Positions 7,114 through 15,297 of a stretch of 58,716 bases of DNA are shown piece by piece (within the stretch, counting starts at the first letter, position 1; each line of letters opens with the position of its first letter). The DNA comes from Sphingobacteriales bacterium (GTDB taxonomy: Bacteria > Bacteroidota > Bacteroidia > Chitinophagales > Chitinophagaceae), in assembly GCA_016200915.1 (NCBI GenBank), contig JACQDV010000048.1, forward strand, positions 1 to 58,716, in the 5' to 3' direction. The notes beneath the pieces are model-generated. The model saw only the letters and a list, made by a program, of their open reading frames with translations, did not search any database and was not told the DNA's origin. The position numbers and the translations under genes are program-made.

Positions 7114-9888
7114 CTACCATTTAGCCGGTTTACCATTTTTACTAAAATTATAAATGAATGAAAGCAGGAAGAAACGCCTGATAACATCACTCCTGGTTTC
7201 TGAAATAAAGTTGCTGCTGATGTTGCGGTTAATGCCACGGTTCTGGTTGAAAATGTCGTTTACATATAATTTTACTTCCAGCTTTTCATCTTTCATAAAT
7301 GCTTTCTTTATTGAAGCGTTTACGAAATATGTATTTTGTCCTGTGCTAAAGATGCTGGTTTTTTGGAATACATTGATCTCACTCTCCATTTCTACATAAA
7401 ACTTCCAGGGCAGTTTAAGATTTACATTGGGATAGGAGTTGAATGTCCAGTATTTGGTAGTGATGTTTTTGTTAATGGATGATCGGCTGTAATTATGCGC
7501 TGCTTCCATATTTACCCAGAAGTTGATCCATTTATCAGCCCAATAACCTAAACTGATACCAAGACCAAGGCTGCTGTTATTGGTTACGTTTCTTTGTCCG
7601 TTTACATAGTTAATGTAACGGCTAACAGATGGATTAAAATTAAAGCTCAAATTCATCTGCGGTCTTACTTCAAAATTGTAAGATGCCCACATGTTGCCAT
7701 TGTAGGTTCCATTTACATTGATGGCCTGGTTCGTTCTTACACCATTAGCATCAATAGTGTTTTTATTGGTAATAGCATTTTGTGTGATTGTAAAATTAGC
7801 ATTAGCCCATATACCACGATTTTTGAAAACTTTATATTGATTAAAGCCAAGATTAAAGTTGTGACGGAATGATTGTTTCAGATCGGGGTTGCCGATGGTG
7901 ATATTAAGCGGATCAATATTATCAATTAAGGGATTGATTTGTGTTAAAGTTGGGTTGGCAGTAGAGCCGTTGTAACGGAAATTCCAGTTAGTTTGTTTCT
8001 TTGGAGAATAACGGAAACTTAAAGAAGGTAAGAAGTTGGTGAATCCAATTTTACGCTTAACTGTTGAATCAAGAACTCTTACACTATACGATGTGTGACC
8101 AAGACCGGTTCCAACGGAGAAGTTGATCTTCTTTAATGTCATTCGGAAGTTTACACCTCCCTGGTTATCCAAAGTGCGGAAAAGAAAATGATTGCTGAGC
8201 GAATCAACCCGGTAATCATATTTGGGATTATTATTTACTTTTTCAAAGGTGCTTCTTTCAGCATCATTACGGCTAAGTGCAAGCCGGTAATTCAATTCAA
8301 GGAATGTGTTTTTCCAAAGCGGTTCAGTATAAGTGGCTTTTGTTTCCCAGCGTAACTGATTTTCATTAATAACTTTATTCTGATCAGTTTTTAATTTTCT
8401 TTCAAACATACCATCATTGTCGTACAGGTCAATATCGGATAACAAAAATCCATTACTTTCTTTATCCGTTTTGTTGAGTGTAGAGTTAATACTGATCGTT
8501 CTTCCTTTTTTCTTCAGCCTTTTTTTCCAGGTCAGGTCTGTAGAAAAAGTATTATTTGTTTCGTTATTGGAATTGGTTTGATTGTTTGTATTACTTAAAA
8601 AAGATTGATTGGATTTATTCTTAACCGTATTGCTGAGTGTATTACTGAAAGAAGATGTTTTTAGTAATGAACCATCTACTTTTAGTTTTAATGTATTGGT
8701 ACTGTCAAATGTCCATTCATGTGTTCCGTATAAACGGTTACGTTGTTTGTGGCTGTTAAAACTTTGGCTGGAGTTAGTTAAGAAAGATGAATCCTGTAAA
8801 ATGGTTTGATTAATACTGGCGGTGGTGCCGTTTACTTTCAAATCATTAAACTGGTAAGTGGTGTTGAGATTATTTTTGTCTTTATTCCACTTGTCGTTAT
8901 ATAATATACCTGCAGTAGTTGAGTTAGGGAAGCCTTTTCCATTGGTAAAATCATCTCCGCTGTTATACATCCATACGCCACCATCATCAGTAAATTCTGT
9001 TGTGGTATTCAGATCGGTGCTGTAATTGCGGCGTTCATTCCAGTCAAGCGACTGATAACGGGTATTATCATTAGTTAAATAAGCCGCTATTTTTCTTTTC
9101 GCCTTAAACGCATTAAACAATCCTTTGCCATAACGGTAATGATCAAAGTTGGTTCCTGCTTCTAACTTTCCAAAATAACCTTTCTTCTTATCGTCTTTTA
9201 ATTCAAGATTGATTGTTTTTGTTTTTTGTCCATCATCAATTCCGGTAAAGGCAGCCTGGTCACTTTTTTTATCAAACACCTGCACTTTACTTACGGCATC
9301 TGCTCTCAGGTTTTCGGTAACCACGGCAGGATCATCACTAAAAAATTCTTCACCATCCACTAATACTTTTTCTACTTTTTCCCCTTGTGCGGTAATTTCT
9401 CCTTTGCTGTTTACCTGTATGCCGGGTAGTTTCTTTAATAAATCCTGCACATTGGCATTGGCCCTCACCTTAAAACTATCTGCAATAAACTCGGTTGTAT
9501 CTCCTTTAATTCTTATGGCTGAAAATTTTTGTTTAACAATTACATCTTCCAGTAATTTGGCTTTAGTTACCACCGGGATATTTGCCTTGTTAAGAACAAT
9601 GTTATCCTTTAATTCAATATCTTCTACATAATCCGCATAACCGGGATAGGTAATAGTGAGAATAATTTTTTCTGCTGGTAAATTTTTGAGTTCAAAGTTG
9701 CCTTTACTGTCTGTGCGGGTGAATTTTATTAAAACTGAATCCTTAGCTCTCAGTACTGAAACAACCGCATTATGAAGGTGCTGATTGTTTAATGTATCGT
9801 TTACGCTTCCCTTAATGGTAGCGTTTTGTGCGGTCGTGGTTAGCCAGAAGCAGCCCAGGATAAGAGTTAGAATGGTAAGTTTTTTCAT
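7114..9888 (-). CDS. Outer membrane beta-barrel protein with CarboxypepD_reg and plug-like N-terminus
   Basis: This 924-aa protein has a signal peptide ending TTAQ near residue 21, then an Ig-like CarboxypepD regulatory domain (about 22-105, with TDSKGNFELKNLPAEK). A plug-like domain (about 115-235) follows, with LLKKLPGIQV and VEKVLVDGEEFF, and then a long beta-barrel rich in Asn/Thr and aromatics, ending FSKNGKPAKW. This is the architecture of TonB-receptor-like proteins of Bacteroidota (outer membrane beta-barrel family 3). No clear TonB box is visible, and the ligand is unknown. It is paired with the GLPGLI gene downstream and divergent from glgB, with which it shares a 117-bp promoter region. 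Confidence 0.88.
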   Translation of the reverse strand: MKKLTILTLILGCFWLTTTAQNATIKGSVNDTLNNQHLHNAVVSVLRAKDSVLIKFTRTDSKGNFELKNLPAEKIILTITYPGYADYVEDIELKDNIVLNKANIPVVTKAKLLEDVIVKQKFSAIRIKGDTTEFIADSFKVRANANVQDLLKKLPGIQVNSKGEITAQGEKVEKVLVDGEEFFSDDPAVVTENLRADAVSKVQVFDKKSDQAAFTGIDDGQKTKTINLELKDDKKKGYFGKLEAGTNFDHYRYGKGLFNAFKAKRKIAAYLTNDNTRYQSLDWNERRNYSTDLNTTTEFTDDGGVWMYNSGDDFTNGKGFPNSTTAGILYNDKWNKDKNNLNTTYQFNDLKVNGTTASINQTILQDSSFLTNSSQSFNSHKQRNRLYGTHEWTFDSTNTLKLKVDGSLLKTSSFSNTLSNTVKNKSNQSFLSNTNNQTNSNNETNNTFSTDLTWKKRLKKKGRTISINSTLNKTDKESNGFLLSDIDLYDNDGMFERKLKTDQNKVINENQLRWETKATYTEPLWKNTFLELNYRLALSRNDAERSTFEKVNNNPKYDYRVDSLSNHFLFRTLDNQGGVNFRMTLKKINFSVGTGLGHTSYSVRVLDSTVKRKIGFTNFLPSLSFRYSPKKQTNWNFRYNGSTANPTLTQINPLIDNIDPLNITIGNPDLKQSFRHNFNLGFNQYKVFKNRGIWANANFTITQNAITNKNTIDANGVRTNQAINVNGTYNGNMWASYNFEVRPQMNLSFNFNPSVSRYINYVNGQRNVTNNSSLGLGISLGYWADKWINFWVNMEAAHNYSRSSINKNITTKYWTFNSYPNVNLKLPWKFYVEMESEINVFQKTSIFSTGQNTYFVNASIKKAFMKDEKLEVKLYVNDIFNQNRGINRNISSNFISETRSDVIRRFFLLSFIYNFSKNGKPAKW

Positions 9889-10005
9889 GCCGTTGGTTAA
9901 ACTAAATAACGTATTAATCGCAAATTCATTATATTGACTATTATTTTCAACTATTGACTGTTAATTTTGGGCCAATGGTTGATTTTCAATTTTAATGGCA
10001 GCTAT
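9889..10005. promoter_or_regulatory. Divergent promoter region, receptor-like gene / glgB
   Basis: The 117 bp between two divergent starts must carry both promoters. It is AT-rich and contains the repeated word ATTGACT (9936 and 9953). I could not pick a convincing TAnnTTTG box for either gene. Confidence 0.45.
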
Positions 10006-12054
10006 ATGAGCGACAAAAAATCAAAAAGTTCGAAAGAAGACAAAAAAAAATCTTCCAAGAGCGATGAATCCAAAACAGAAGAAACCAAAAAGGTGAGTAA
10101 GAAGAAAGATAAAATAAACAAGTACGAGGAGGAACATTTTATTGATTCCACTAAATCAGTTTGGAATTATTCCCGTTTCCAGGGCGATGATATAGCTAAT
10201 TTTCAAAACGGCACCAATTACCGCCTGTTTGAATTGTTTGGTTCACATGAAATGGAAGTACTGGATACGCCGGGTTTTTATTTTGCAGTGTGGGCTCCTA
10301 ATGCATCATTCATTTCTGTAATAGGCAATTTTAATGACTGGAATAAAGAGTCACATCCTTTATATGTTCGTTTAGATAAATCCGGTATATGGGAAGGATT
10401 TATTCCGCATTTTAAAAAAGGAGAAGTTTATAAATATCATATTCATGGATATAAAGGACGACATTTAGATAAAGGTGATCCTTTTGCCATTTTCTGGGAA
10501 AAACGTCCGCTCACTGCTTCTATTACCTGGAATTTAGATTATGAATGGAGAGATAAAGAATGGATGAAGAAACGGCACAAACATAATTCACTTGAAGCTC
10601 CATGGAGTGTGTATGAAGTGCATTTGGCCAGTTGGATGCGGCCTGATAAAAATGATGAAGAATCATACAATAGTTATCAAGTCATCAAAGAAAAATTAGT
10701 TCCCTATGTAAAAGAAATGGGGTTTACCCATGTGGAGTTTATGCCGGTAATGGAACATCCCTTTGATGGTAGCTGGGGTTATCAGTGCTGTGGTTATTTT
10801 GCAGCTACATCCCGTTTCGGAGATCCTCAAGGCTTTATGGATTTGGTAGATGCATTGCATGAAGAAGGAATAGGAGTGATATTAGACTGGGTGCCTTCAC
10901 ATTTTCCATATGATGCGCATGGTTTGTTTATGTTTGATGGAACGCATACCTATGAATATGCTGATATGCGCAAAGGCTTTCATCCCGACTGGAACAGTTA
11001 TATTTTCAATTATAAAAGGGGAGAAGTAAAATCATTTCTCATCAGCAGTGCTAAATTCTGGATTGAAAAATTTCATGCAGATGGATTGAGGGTAGATGCC
11101 GTTTCATCTATGCTCAAGCTAAATTATTCCCGCAAACATGGGCAATGGGAGCCAAATGAATTTGGTGGTGATGGGAACTTAGAAGCCATTGCTTTTATTA
11201 AAGATTTGAATGAAACATTATACCGTGATTATCCGGATATACAAACCATAGCTGAAGAAGCAACCGATTGGCCGGGAGTTAGCAAACCAACCTGGCAGGG
11301 AGGATTGGGTTTTGGTATGAAATGGATGATGGGCTGGATGCATGATTCATTGGATTATTTTAAAATTGATCCTGTCTTCCGCCAGTTTCACCAGGATAAG
11401 TTTGGCTTTAGCATGATGTATTACTACGATGAAAACTTTATGCTGCCCTACAGTCACGATGAAGTAGTTCACGGCAAAAGCCCCATGTTATATAAAATGC
11501 CGGGCGATGACTGGCAAAAATTTGCCAATCTTCGTTTGTTATATACCTATATGTTCACCCATCCCGGAGGTAAACTCCTGTTTATGGGTGATGAATTTGG
11601 GCAGAGCAGTGAATGGAATTATAAATCTGAATTAGACTGGCATCTGCTGCATTTTGATAGTCATAATCTTTTGCGGATGTGTGTGAAAGATTTGAACCAC
11701 CTGCTTAAAGATGAACCGGCTTTACATCAAAATCAGTTTAATATTTATGGTTTTGAATGGACTGATCTGAATCACCGCTCAGAATCTGTTATCGTCTATC
11801 GCAGAAAAGGAAAAAAATCAAAGGATGATTTGGTGATTGTATTAAATTTGACACCTGTTGTTAGGAATGACTGGAAGTTGTATCTTGAGGGCAAAGAAAG
11901 CTGGACAGAAATTTTTAACAGCGACAGCAAAAATTACTGGGGCACCGGTAATACATATAATCCCGAAATACCCTGCATTTTGGTTGATAAAAAAGAAAAA
12001 AGATTCGAACTGAATCTTCATTTGCCACCTCTTGGAGCCATCATCCTGAAATAA
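10006..12054 (+). CDS. glgB: 1,4-alpha-glucan branching enzyme
   Basis: GlgB transfers alpha-1,4 chains to alpha-1,6 branch points in glycogen. With the ATG at 10006 the protein has 682 aa, and a longer reading from a TTG at 9967 has no support. Residues 1-45 are a Lys/Ser/Glu-rich, probably disordered extension. A CBM48 domain (about 75-170, GNFNDWN) and the GH13 barrel follow. Catalytic residues are D364 in RVDAVSSM, the Glu pair 417/418 in IAEEATDWPG, and Asp in YSHDEVVHGK. The C-terminal all-beta domain closes with LPPLGAIILK. It completes two of three glycogen synthesis steps in the window together with glgC. Confidence 0.96.
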   Translation: MSDKKSKSSKEDKKKSSKSDESKTEETKKVSKKKDKINKYEEEHFIDSTKSVWNYSRFQGDDIANFQNGTNYRLFELFGSHEMEVLDTPGFYFAVWAPNASFISVIGNFNDWNKESHPLYVRLDKSGIWEGFIPHFKKGEVYKYHIHGYKGRHLDKGDPFAIFWEKRPLTASITWNLDYEWRDKEWMKKRHKHNSLEAPWSVYEVHLASWMRPDKNDEESYNSYQVIKEKLVPYVKEMGFTHVEFMPVMEHPFDGSWGYQCCGYFAATSRFGDPQGFMDLVDALHEEGIGVILDWVPSHFPYDAHGLFMFDGTHTYEYADMRKGFHPDWNSYIFNYKRGEVKSFLISSAKFWIEKFHADGLRVDAVSSMLKLNYSRKHGQWEPNEFGGDGNLEAIAFIKDLNETLYRDYPDIQTIAEEATDWPGVSKPTWQGGLGFGMKWMMGWMHDSLDYFKIDPVFRQFHQDKFGFSMMYYYDENFMLPYSHDEVVHGKSPMLYKMPGDDWQKFANLRLLYTYMFTHPGGKLLFMGDEFGQSSEWNYKSELDWHLLHFDSHNLLRMCVKDLNHLLKDEPALHQNQFNIYGFEWTDLNHRSESVIVYRRKGKKSKDDLVIVLNLTPVVRNDWKLYLEGKESWTEIFNSDSKNYWGTGNTYNPEIPCILVDKKEKRFELNLHLPPLGAIILK

Positions 12055-12220
12055 CCACTCTTACAGATCATCCCTTTGAGTAACTATTTTACTTATTTAT
12101 CCACATCCGATGCGGATTGGAATAATTATTGGGATTATGCGATACCTAAAAGAGTGTTTTTACGTTTTTAATTTAATCAGAATGAGCTACTTTAGCGCTA
12201 ATCCGTATAATCCATATTTT

Positions 12221-13258
12221 ATGAAAAAGCTATCCATTCTTACAATCTTCATCTTCTTTATTACCAGTCAATGCTGGTCATTTAATTCAAACGACAGTGC
12301 ACAAGTGTATTTGCAAAAAGGTTTACAGGCCAAGACCGAACGTCGCTGGCAGGTAGCCATCAACAATTTGCAAAAAGCGATGGCATTTGATTCAACCGAC
12401 ACAAAAGTTTTAACCGCTTTAGGCGAAGTGGCCATGGAAATGCGCCAGTACAATGCTGCTATTAATGCTTTTGAAAAGCTGGATCGTGTTAATCCTGATA
12501 ATGAAAAAGCAATTGAGAATCTTGCACAATTATACTCCTGGTTCCGTAACAGCGAAAAAGTAAATTACTACGCTGCTAAAATGGAAAAATTAAAAATAGG
12601 GGGCGGTAAACCCCATTACCTGATAGGTATGGCTGCTTACCGTGACGAGAATTATGCTGTTGCTATAAACCGGTTATTGAACTACCTGGATTATGATCCT
12701 AATAATTCAGAAGTGTTATATTCAATTGGCCGGTCTTACGTGGACCTTGAACATTATGACAAAGCGATCAGTTATTATGAAAAAGCAATTGCAGTTGATT
12801 CCTCCAATTATATGCGTATTTATGAATTGGGAATGGTGTATTACAGTGTTTCTAATAATAAAAAAGCAATTGAATATTATGAACTGGCTGGCAGAAAAGG
12901 AATGAGACAGGATGGTGAATATTTTGTAAATCTTGGTAATGTGTACATGAATGTGGGTGATGCTCAAAAAGGAATTGAACTCTTTAAAAAAGCATTAGAG
13001 AAAAAGCCATTCACGCCTTCGATAATGAATGACCTGGCTTATGCTTATTATGCAAATAAAAATTACCAGGAAGCCATTGATACCTGGGACCAGGTAATGC
13101 AGGTGAATAAAAATGATGCTAAAGCTTTATTTATGATTGGTATTGCGTATCAGAAGAAAGGTGATAAAGCAAAAGGACAGGCACTGTGTGATAAAGCAAT
13201 TGAACTGGACCCAAGCCTTGCTGGACAAAAGCAGCAGAAAGGTGGTTTTGGAATGTAG
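12221..13258 (+). CDS. Exported tetratricopeptide repeat protein
   Basis: The protein has 345 aa from the ATG at 12221. The in-frame sequence upstream (from 12110) lacks a signal-like start, whereas MKKLSILTIFIFFITSQCWS is a clear signal peptide. At least seven TPR units follow (about 28-340), for example YLQKGLQAKTERRWQVAINNL-type helices and repeats with the YDKAISYYEKAIAVD pattern. TPRs mediate protein-protein contacts, and the partner here is unknown. A possible -7 box TACTTTAG lies 25 bp upstream. A strong terminator follows at 13287. Confidence 0.85.
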   Translation: MKKLSILTIFIFFITSQCWSFNSNDSAQVYLQKGLQAKTERRWQVAINNLQKAMAFDSTDTKVLTALGEVAMEMRQYNAAINAFEKLDRVNPDNEKAIENLAQLYSWFRNSEKVNYYAAKMEKLKIGGGKPHYLIGMAAYRDENYAVAINRLLNYLDYDPNNSEVLYSIGRSYVDLEHYDKAISYYEKAIAVDSSNYMRIYELGMVYYSVSNNKKAIEYYELAGRKGMRQDGEYFVNLGNVYMNVGDAQKGIELFKKALEKKPFTPSIMNDLAYAYYANKNYQEAIDTWDQVMQVNKNDAKALFMIGIAYQKKGDKAKGQALCDKAIELDPSLAGQKQQKGGFGM

Positions 13259-13286
13259 AAATACCCCGTCTTTATAATTTCCAAAG

Positions 13287-13321
13287 TCCCCCCAACAAGT
13301 AGTTGGGGGGATTATTTTTTT
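13287..13321 (+). terminator. Strong rho-independent terminator
   Basis: A perfect 10-bp stem TCCCCCCAAC (13287-13296)/GTTGGGGGGA (13302-13311) has loop AAGTA and is followed by ATTATTTTTTT. It ends the TPR gene transcript. Confidence 0.93.
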
Positions 13322-13328
13322 ATGCTTG

Positions 13329-13336
13329 TATCTTCG
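13329..13336 (+). promoter_or_regulatory. -7 box of the FKBP gene
   Basis: TATCTTCG fits the Bacteroidota housekeeping -7 pattern TAnnTT(T/C)G. It lies 14 bp before the ATG at 13351, so the 5' leader would be only about 8-10 nt. Confidence 0.5.
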
Positions 13337-13350
13337 CAAAAAATATTGTT

Positions 13351-13785
13351 ATGGGTATTGCAGATAAATTATTTCAGTTGAAAAATGAAAAAGCTGCCGC
13401 TAACTTAAAAGCAGGACAAGATTTTTTAGCAGCAAATAAATTAAAACCTGGTATAACAGAATTACACAGCGGATTGCAATATGAAGTAATTCACAATGGT
13501 GAAGGAATAAAACCAACAGATAGTAATAAAGTTACCTGTCATTATCATGGAACATTGATTGACGGAACTGTGTTTGACAGCTCTGTAAGAAGAGGACAGC
13601 CGACTACCTTTCCATTGAACATGGTGATTAAAGGCTGGACTGAAGGATTGCAACTGATGAACACCGGAAGCAAATGGCGTTTCTTTATTCCGCCACATTT
13701 AGGATATGGAGACAGACAAGTAAGTGCACAGATAGGTCCAAACTCGACTTTGATATTTGAAGTGGAGCTGATTGCTGTTTCCTGA
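13351..13785 (+). CDS. FKBP-type peptidyl-prolyl cis-trans isomerase
   Basis: This 144-aa protein accelerates cis-trans isomerisation of Xaa-Pro bonds. The start at 13351 (MGIADKLFQLKNEK) is chosen over 13303 because the terminator and -7 box would otherwise lie inside the gene. A short charged N-terminal helix precedes an FKBP domain (about 40-143) with GTLIDGTVFDSS, VIKGWTEGLQLM, KWRFFIPPHLGYG and NSTLIFEVEL. No signal peptide is present, so it should be cytoplasmic, like FklB. It is monocistronic by its neighbours. Confidence 0.93.
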   Translation: MGIADKLFQLKNEKAAANLKAGQDFLAANKLKPGITELHSGLQYEVIHNGEGIKPTDSNKVTCHYHGTLIDGTVFDSSVRRGQPTTFPLNMVIKGWTEGLQLMNTGSKWRFFIPPHLGYGDRQVSAQIGPNSTLIFEVELIAVS

Positions 13786-13798
13786 ATTTGACAGTTAA

Positions 13799-13870
13799 TT
13801 AGCCAATTAGCCAATTTGCCAATGTGCAAATAACGCAATGGCTCAATGACTCAATCTGCGAATCTGCGGC
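13799..13870. repeat. Degenerate 8-bp tandem array (nine units)
   Basis: Nine octamers follow each other without a slip, all beginning with T and eight ending in AA: TTAGCCAA twice, then TTTGCCAA, TGTGCAAA and others up to TCTGCGAA. The array begins 13 bp after the FKBP stop codon and is followed at 13878 by an array of period 7. TTAGCCAA and TGACTCAA recur in the arrays at 16718 and 21333. Confidence 0.85.
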
Positions 13871-13877
13871 AAATGTT

Positions 13878-13933
13878 GTGAATGGTGAATAGTCAATGGT
13901 CAATGAGAAAATAAGCACACAAACTATAAACTA
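13878..13933. repeat. Degenerate 7-bp tandem array (eight units), reaching into the next gene
   Basis: Eight heptamers are in register: GTGAATG, GTGAATA, GTCAATG twice, AGAAAAT, AAGCACA, CAAACTA and TAAACTA. The last one or two units overlap the stop codon and terminal codons of the minus-strand gene that ends at 13924. Confidence 0.8.
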
Positions 13934-14583
13934 CTTCCCAGCTTTCTTAGTTCTACATTTTCAAACGTATTTTTATCAGCTCCCTTTTTGGTAAGATAAA
14001 GTAATGCTTTGGCTAATGTATCTGACCAGATGATTTTTGAAGGTGCTACTCTTTCCACTAACGGAAATAAAGGATAAATTAATTTGTACAGGAAAGGTGC
14101 TCTGGGGTTTTTATGTTTTGGATTTACCGCATCTGGTCTTGCAATGATAATATTATTTAAGCCGCTGGCGAATAAAGCATTTTCTGTTTTGCCTTTTATG
14201 CGACTGAATAAGGTTCGGCTTTTTTCTGTACGATCGGCTCCATCACCACTTACAAATAAAAAACGGATAGAAGGATTAACGGCCAGGCAAAACTTTGCAC
14301 AAGCAATGGTATAATCGTAAGTTATCTCAATATATTTTTCTTTGCTTACCTGTGTTTGTGAAATACCCAAACACCATATTACTGCATTGGCTCTTTTAAA
14401 ATATTCTTCTGTTCCTGCGTAGTTCAGAAAATCTTTATGCAGTACAACGGTAATCTTTGGATGAGTGATGTCCGGTTGGTTACGCACCAGTACGATGATC
14501 TCATCAATAGCATCATCAAGTATGGCTTGTCTTACTGTTTCTGCTCCTACTAAGCCGGTGGCTCCGGTGATGAGTATTTTCAT
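13924..14583 (-). CDS. NAD(P)-binding Rossmann-fold protein (SDR/HTATIP2-like)
   Basis: This 219-aa cytoplasmic protein opens with a Rossmann beta-alpha-beta unit and the glycine motif ITGATGLVGAET (residues 4-15). A segment FLFVSGDGAD replaces the usual Ser-Tyr-Lys catalytic core, and a conserved NIIIARPDAV follows. This fits the atypical short-chain dehydrogenases that bind NAD(P)H (HTATIP2/YbjT-like). The substrate is unknown. Its 3' end overlaps the 7-bp repeat array, so its last residues may vary between strains. Confidence 0.75.
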   Translation of the reverse strand: MKILITGATGLVGAETVRQAILDDAIDEIIVLVRNQPDITHPKITVVLHKDFLNYAGTEEYFKRANAVIWCLGISQTQVSKEKYIEITYDYTIACAKFCLAVNPSIRFLFVSGDGADRTEKSRTLFSRIKGKTENALFASGLNNIIIARPDAVNPKHKNPRAPFLYKLIYPLFPLVERVAPSKIIWSDTLAKALLYLTKKGADKNTFENVELRKLGSSL

Positions 14584-14706
14584 ATTGATTTATGGCTTTA
14601 TTTACGAAATACTTGTTAGGGTGGATTTCATAATGGTTGATTCGCTGATTAAAAGACAGAAGGGCATATTTTATAGATTCATGCTTCCCTGTAAATTCCG
14701 TTCTTG

Positions 14707-15051
14707 TCAATGTATTTTTTCAAGTAGGACAATTGGATTTGGCGTTTTGCCTGTCCATTCACTGGCAATATAAGCATAGTTGTCAGAGTAACTGTCTAAA
14801 TAAATTTTATCGACATTATCAACTAAATGCTTTTCAACTTCTTTTTTCCAAAAGTCAAAACACTCATTGATATCAATAAACCTAAGTCTATCTCCAACAT
14901 TAGCAACGATGAATTGAACGGGTCTGTGCTGTAAAATATTTTTTAACCCGCTTTTTGTCAAATCGGACTTCTTTTTATGAAGATTTACTCCATTATCAAA
15001 CTGAATTACTTTAATAGGAATTTCAGTTACTATTTTGTCAGAAAGTTGCAT
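14707..15051 (-). CDS. Hypothetical protein, 114 aa
   Basis: I do not recognise this protein. It is soluble, with no signal peptide or membrane segment. The start MQLSDKIVTEIPIKVIQFDNG is followed by a basic stretch (LHKKKSDLTKSGLKNILQHRP) and a mixed alpha/beta C-terminal half. Base composition looks more AT-rich than in its neighbours. It stands alone between two unrelated minus-strand genes with 123 bp on its 3' side in which I see nothing. Its steady frame and plausible amino-acid composition support it as a real gene, perhaps a recent arrival. Confidence 0.6.
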   Translation of the reverse strand: MQLSDKIVTEIPIKVIQFDNGVNLHKKKSDLTKSGLKNILQHRPVQFIVANVGDRLRFIDINECFDFWKKEVEKHLVDNVDKIYLDSYSDNYAYIASEWTGKTPNPIVLLEKIH

Positions 15052-15177
15052 GTGTCAAATTTATACATTTATCTTATTTTAGTTGTTACATAACATTGAG
15101 CTCCTTTTTCAAATTTCAACTATAGCTTTATATTTTATCTTTAATGAATTAACTCGCTCAGCTGTCTACAAATTTTG

Positions 15178-15210
15178 AGCAGATTCCTCACTACGTTCGG
15201 AATGACGCCT
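15178..15210. repeat. Half copy of a REP/MITE-like element
   Basis: GCAGATTCCTCACTACGTTCGG followed by AATGACG is one arm of the fold-back family seen complete at 22325-22429 (there with GCAGATTGCTTCACCAAGCTACG). No second arm is nearby, so this is a solo or decayed copy. Confidence 0.6.
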
Positions 15211-15229
15211 TGATTGAATAATGTGAAAT

Positions 15230-15267
15230 AAAAACAAAAAAGGATCACAAGTTTCCCTGTAATCCTT
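15230..15267 (-). terminator. Rho-independent terminator of lpd
   Basis: On the minus strand AAGGAT-T-ACA pairs with TGT-G-ATCCTT (plus coordinates 15240-15249 and 15258-15267) around a loop of 8 nt, followed by TTTTTTGTTTTT. It lies 30 bp past the lpd stop codon. Confidence 0.8.
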
Positions 15268-15268
15268 C

Positions 15269-15297
15269 AAATCATATAAATCCTGGTTCAGACAATT
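15269..15297. repeat. 29-bp dispersed repeat, copy A
   Basis: This matches 22597-22625 at 27 of 29 positions, including an unbroken core ATCCTGGTTCAGACAATT. The right end reaches the lpd stop codon. In copy B the same end touches the trhO start codon. Confidence 0.75.

Noticed and set aside
9209-9631. 140-aa plus-strand frame with hydrophobic stretches
   Set aside because: It is antisense to the plug domain of the receptor-like gene, where the minus strand has clear motifs.
9967-10005. Extended start of glgB from TTG
   Set aside because: The extra 13 residues match nothing in the family and lie in the divergent promoter region.
12110-12220. Extended start of the TPR protein
   Set aside because: The ATG at 12221 begins a perfect signal peptide, which the extension would bury.
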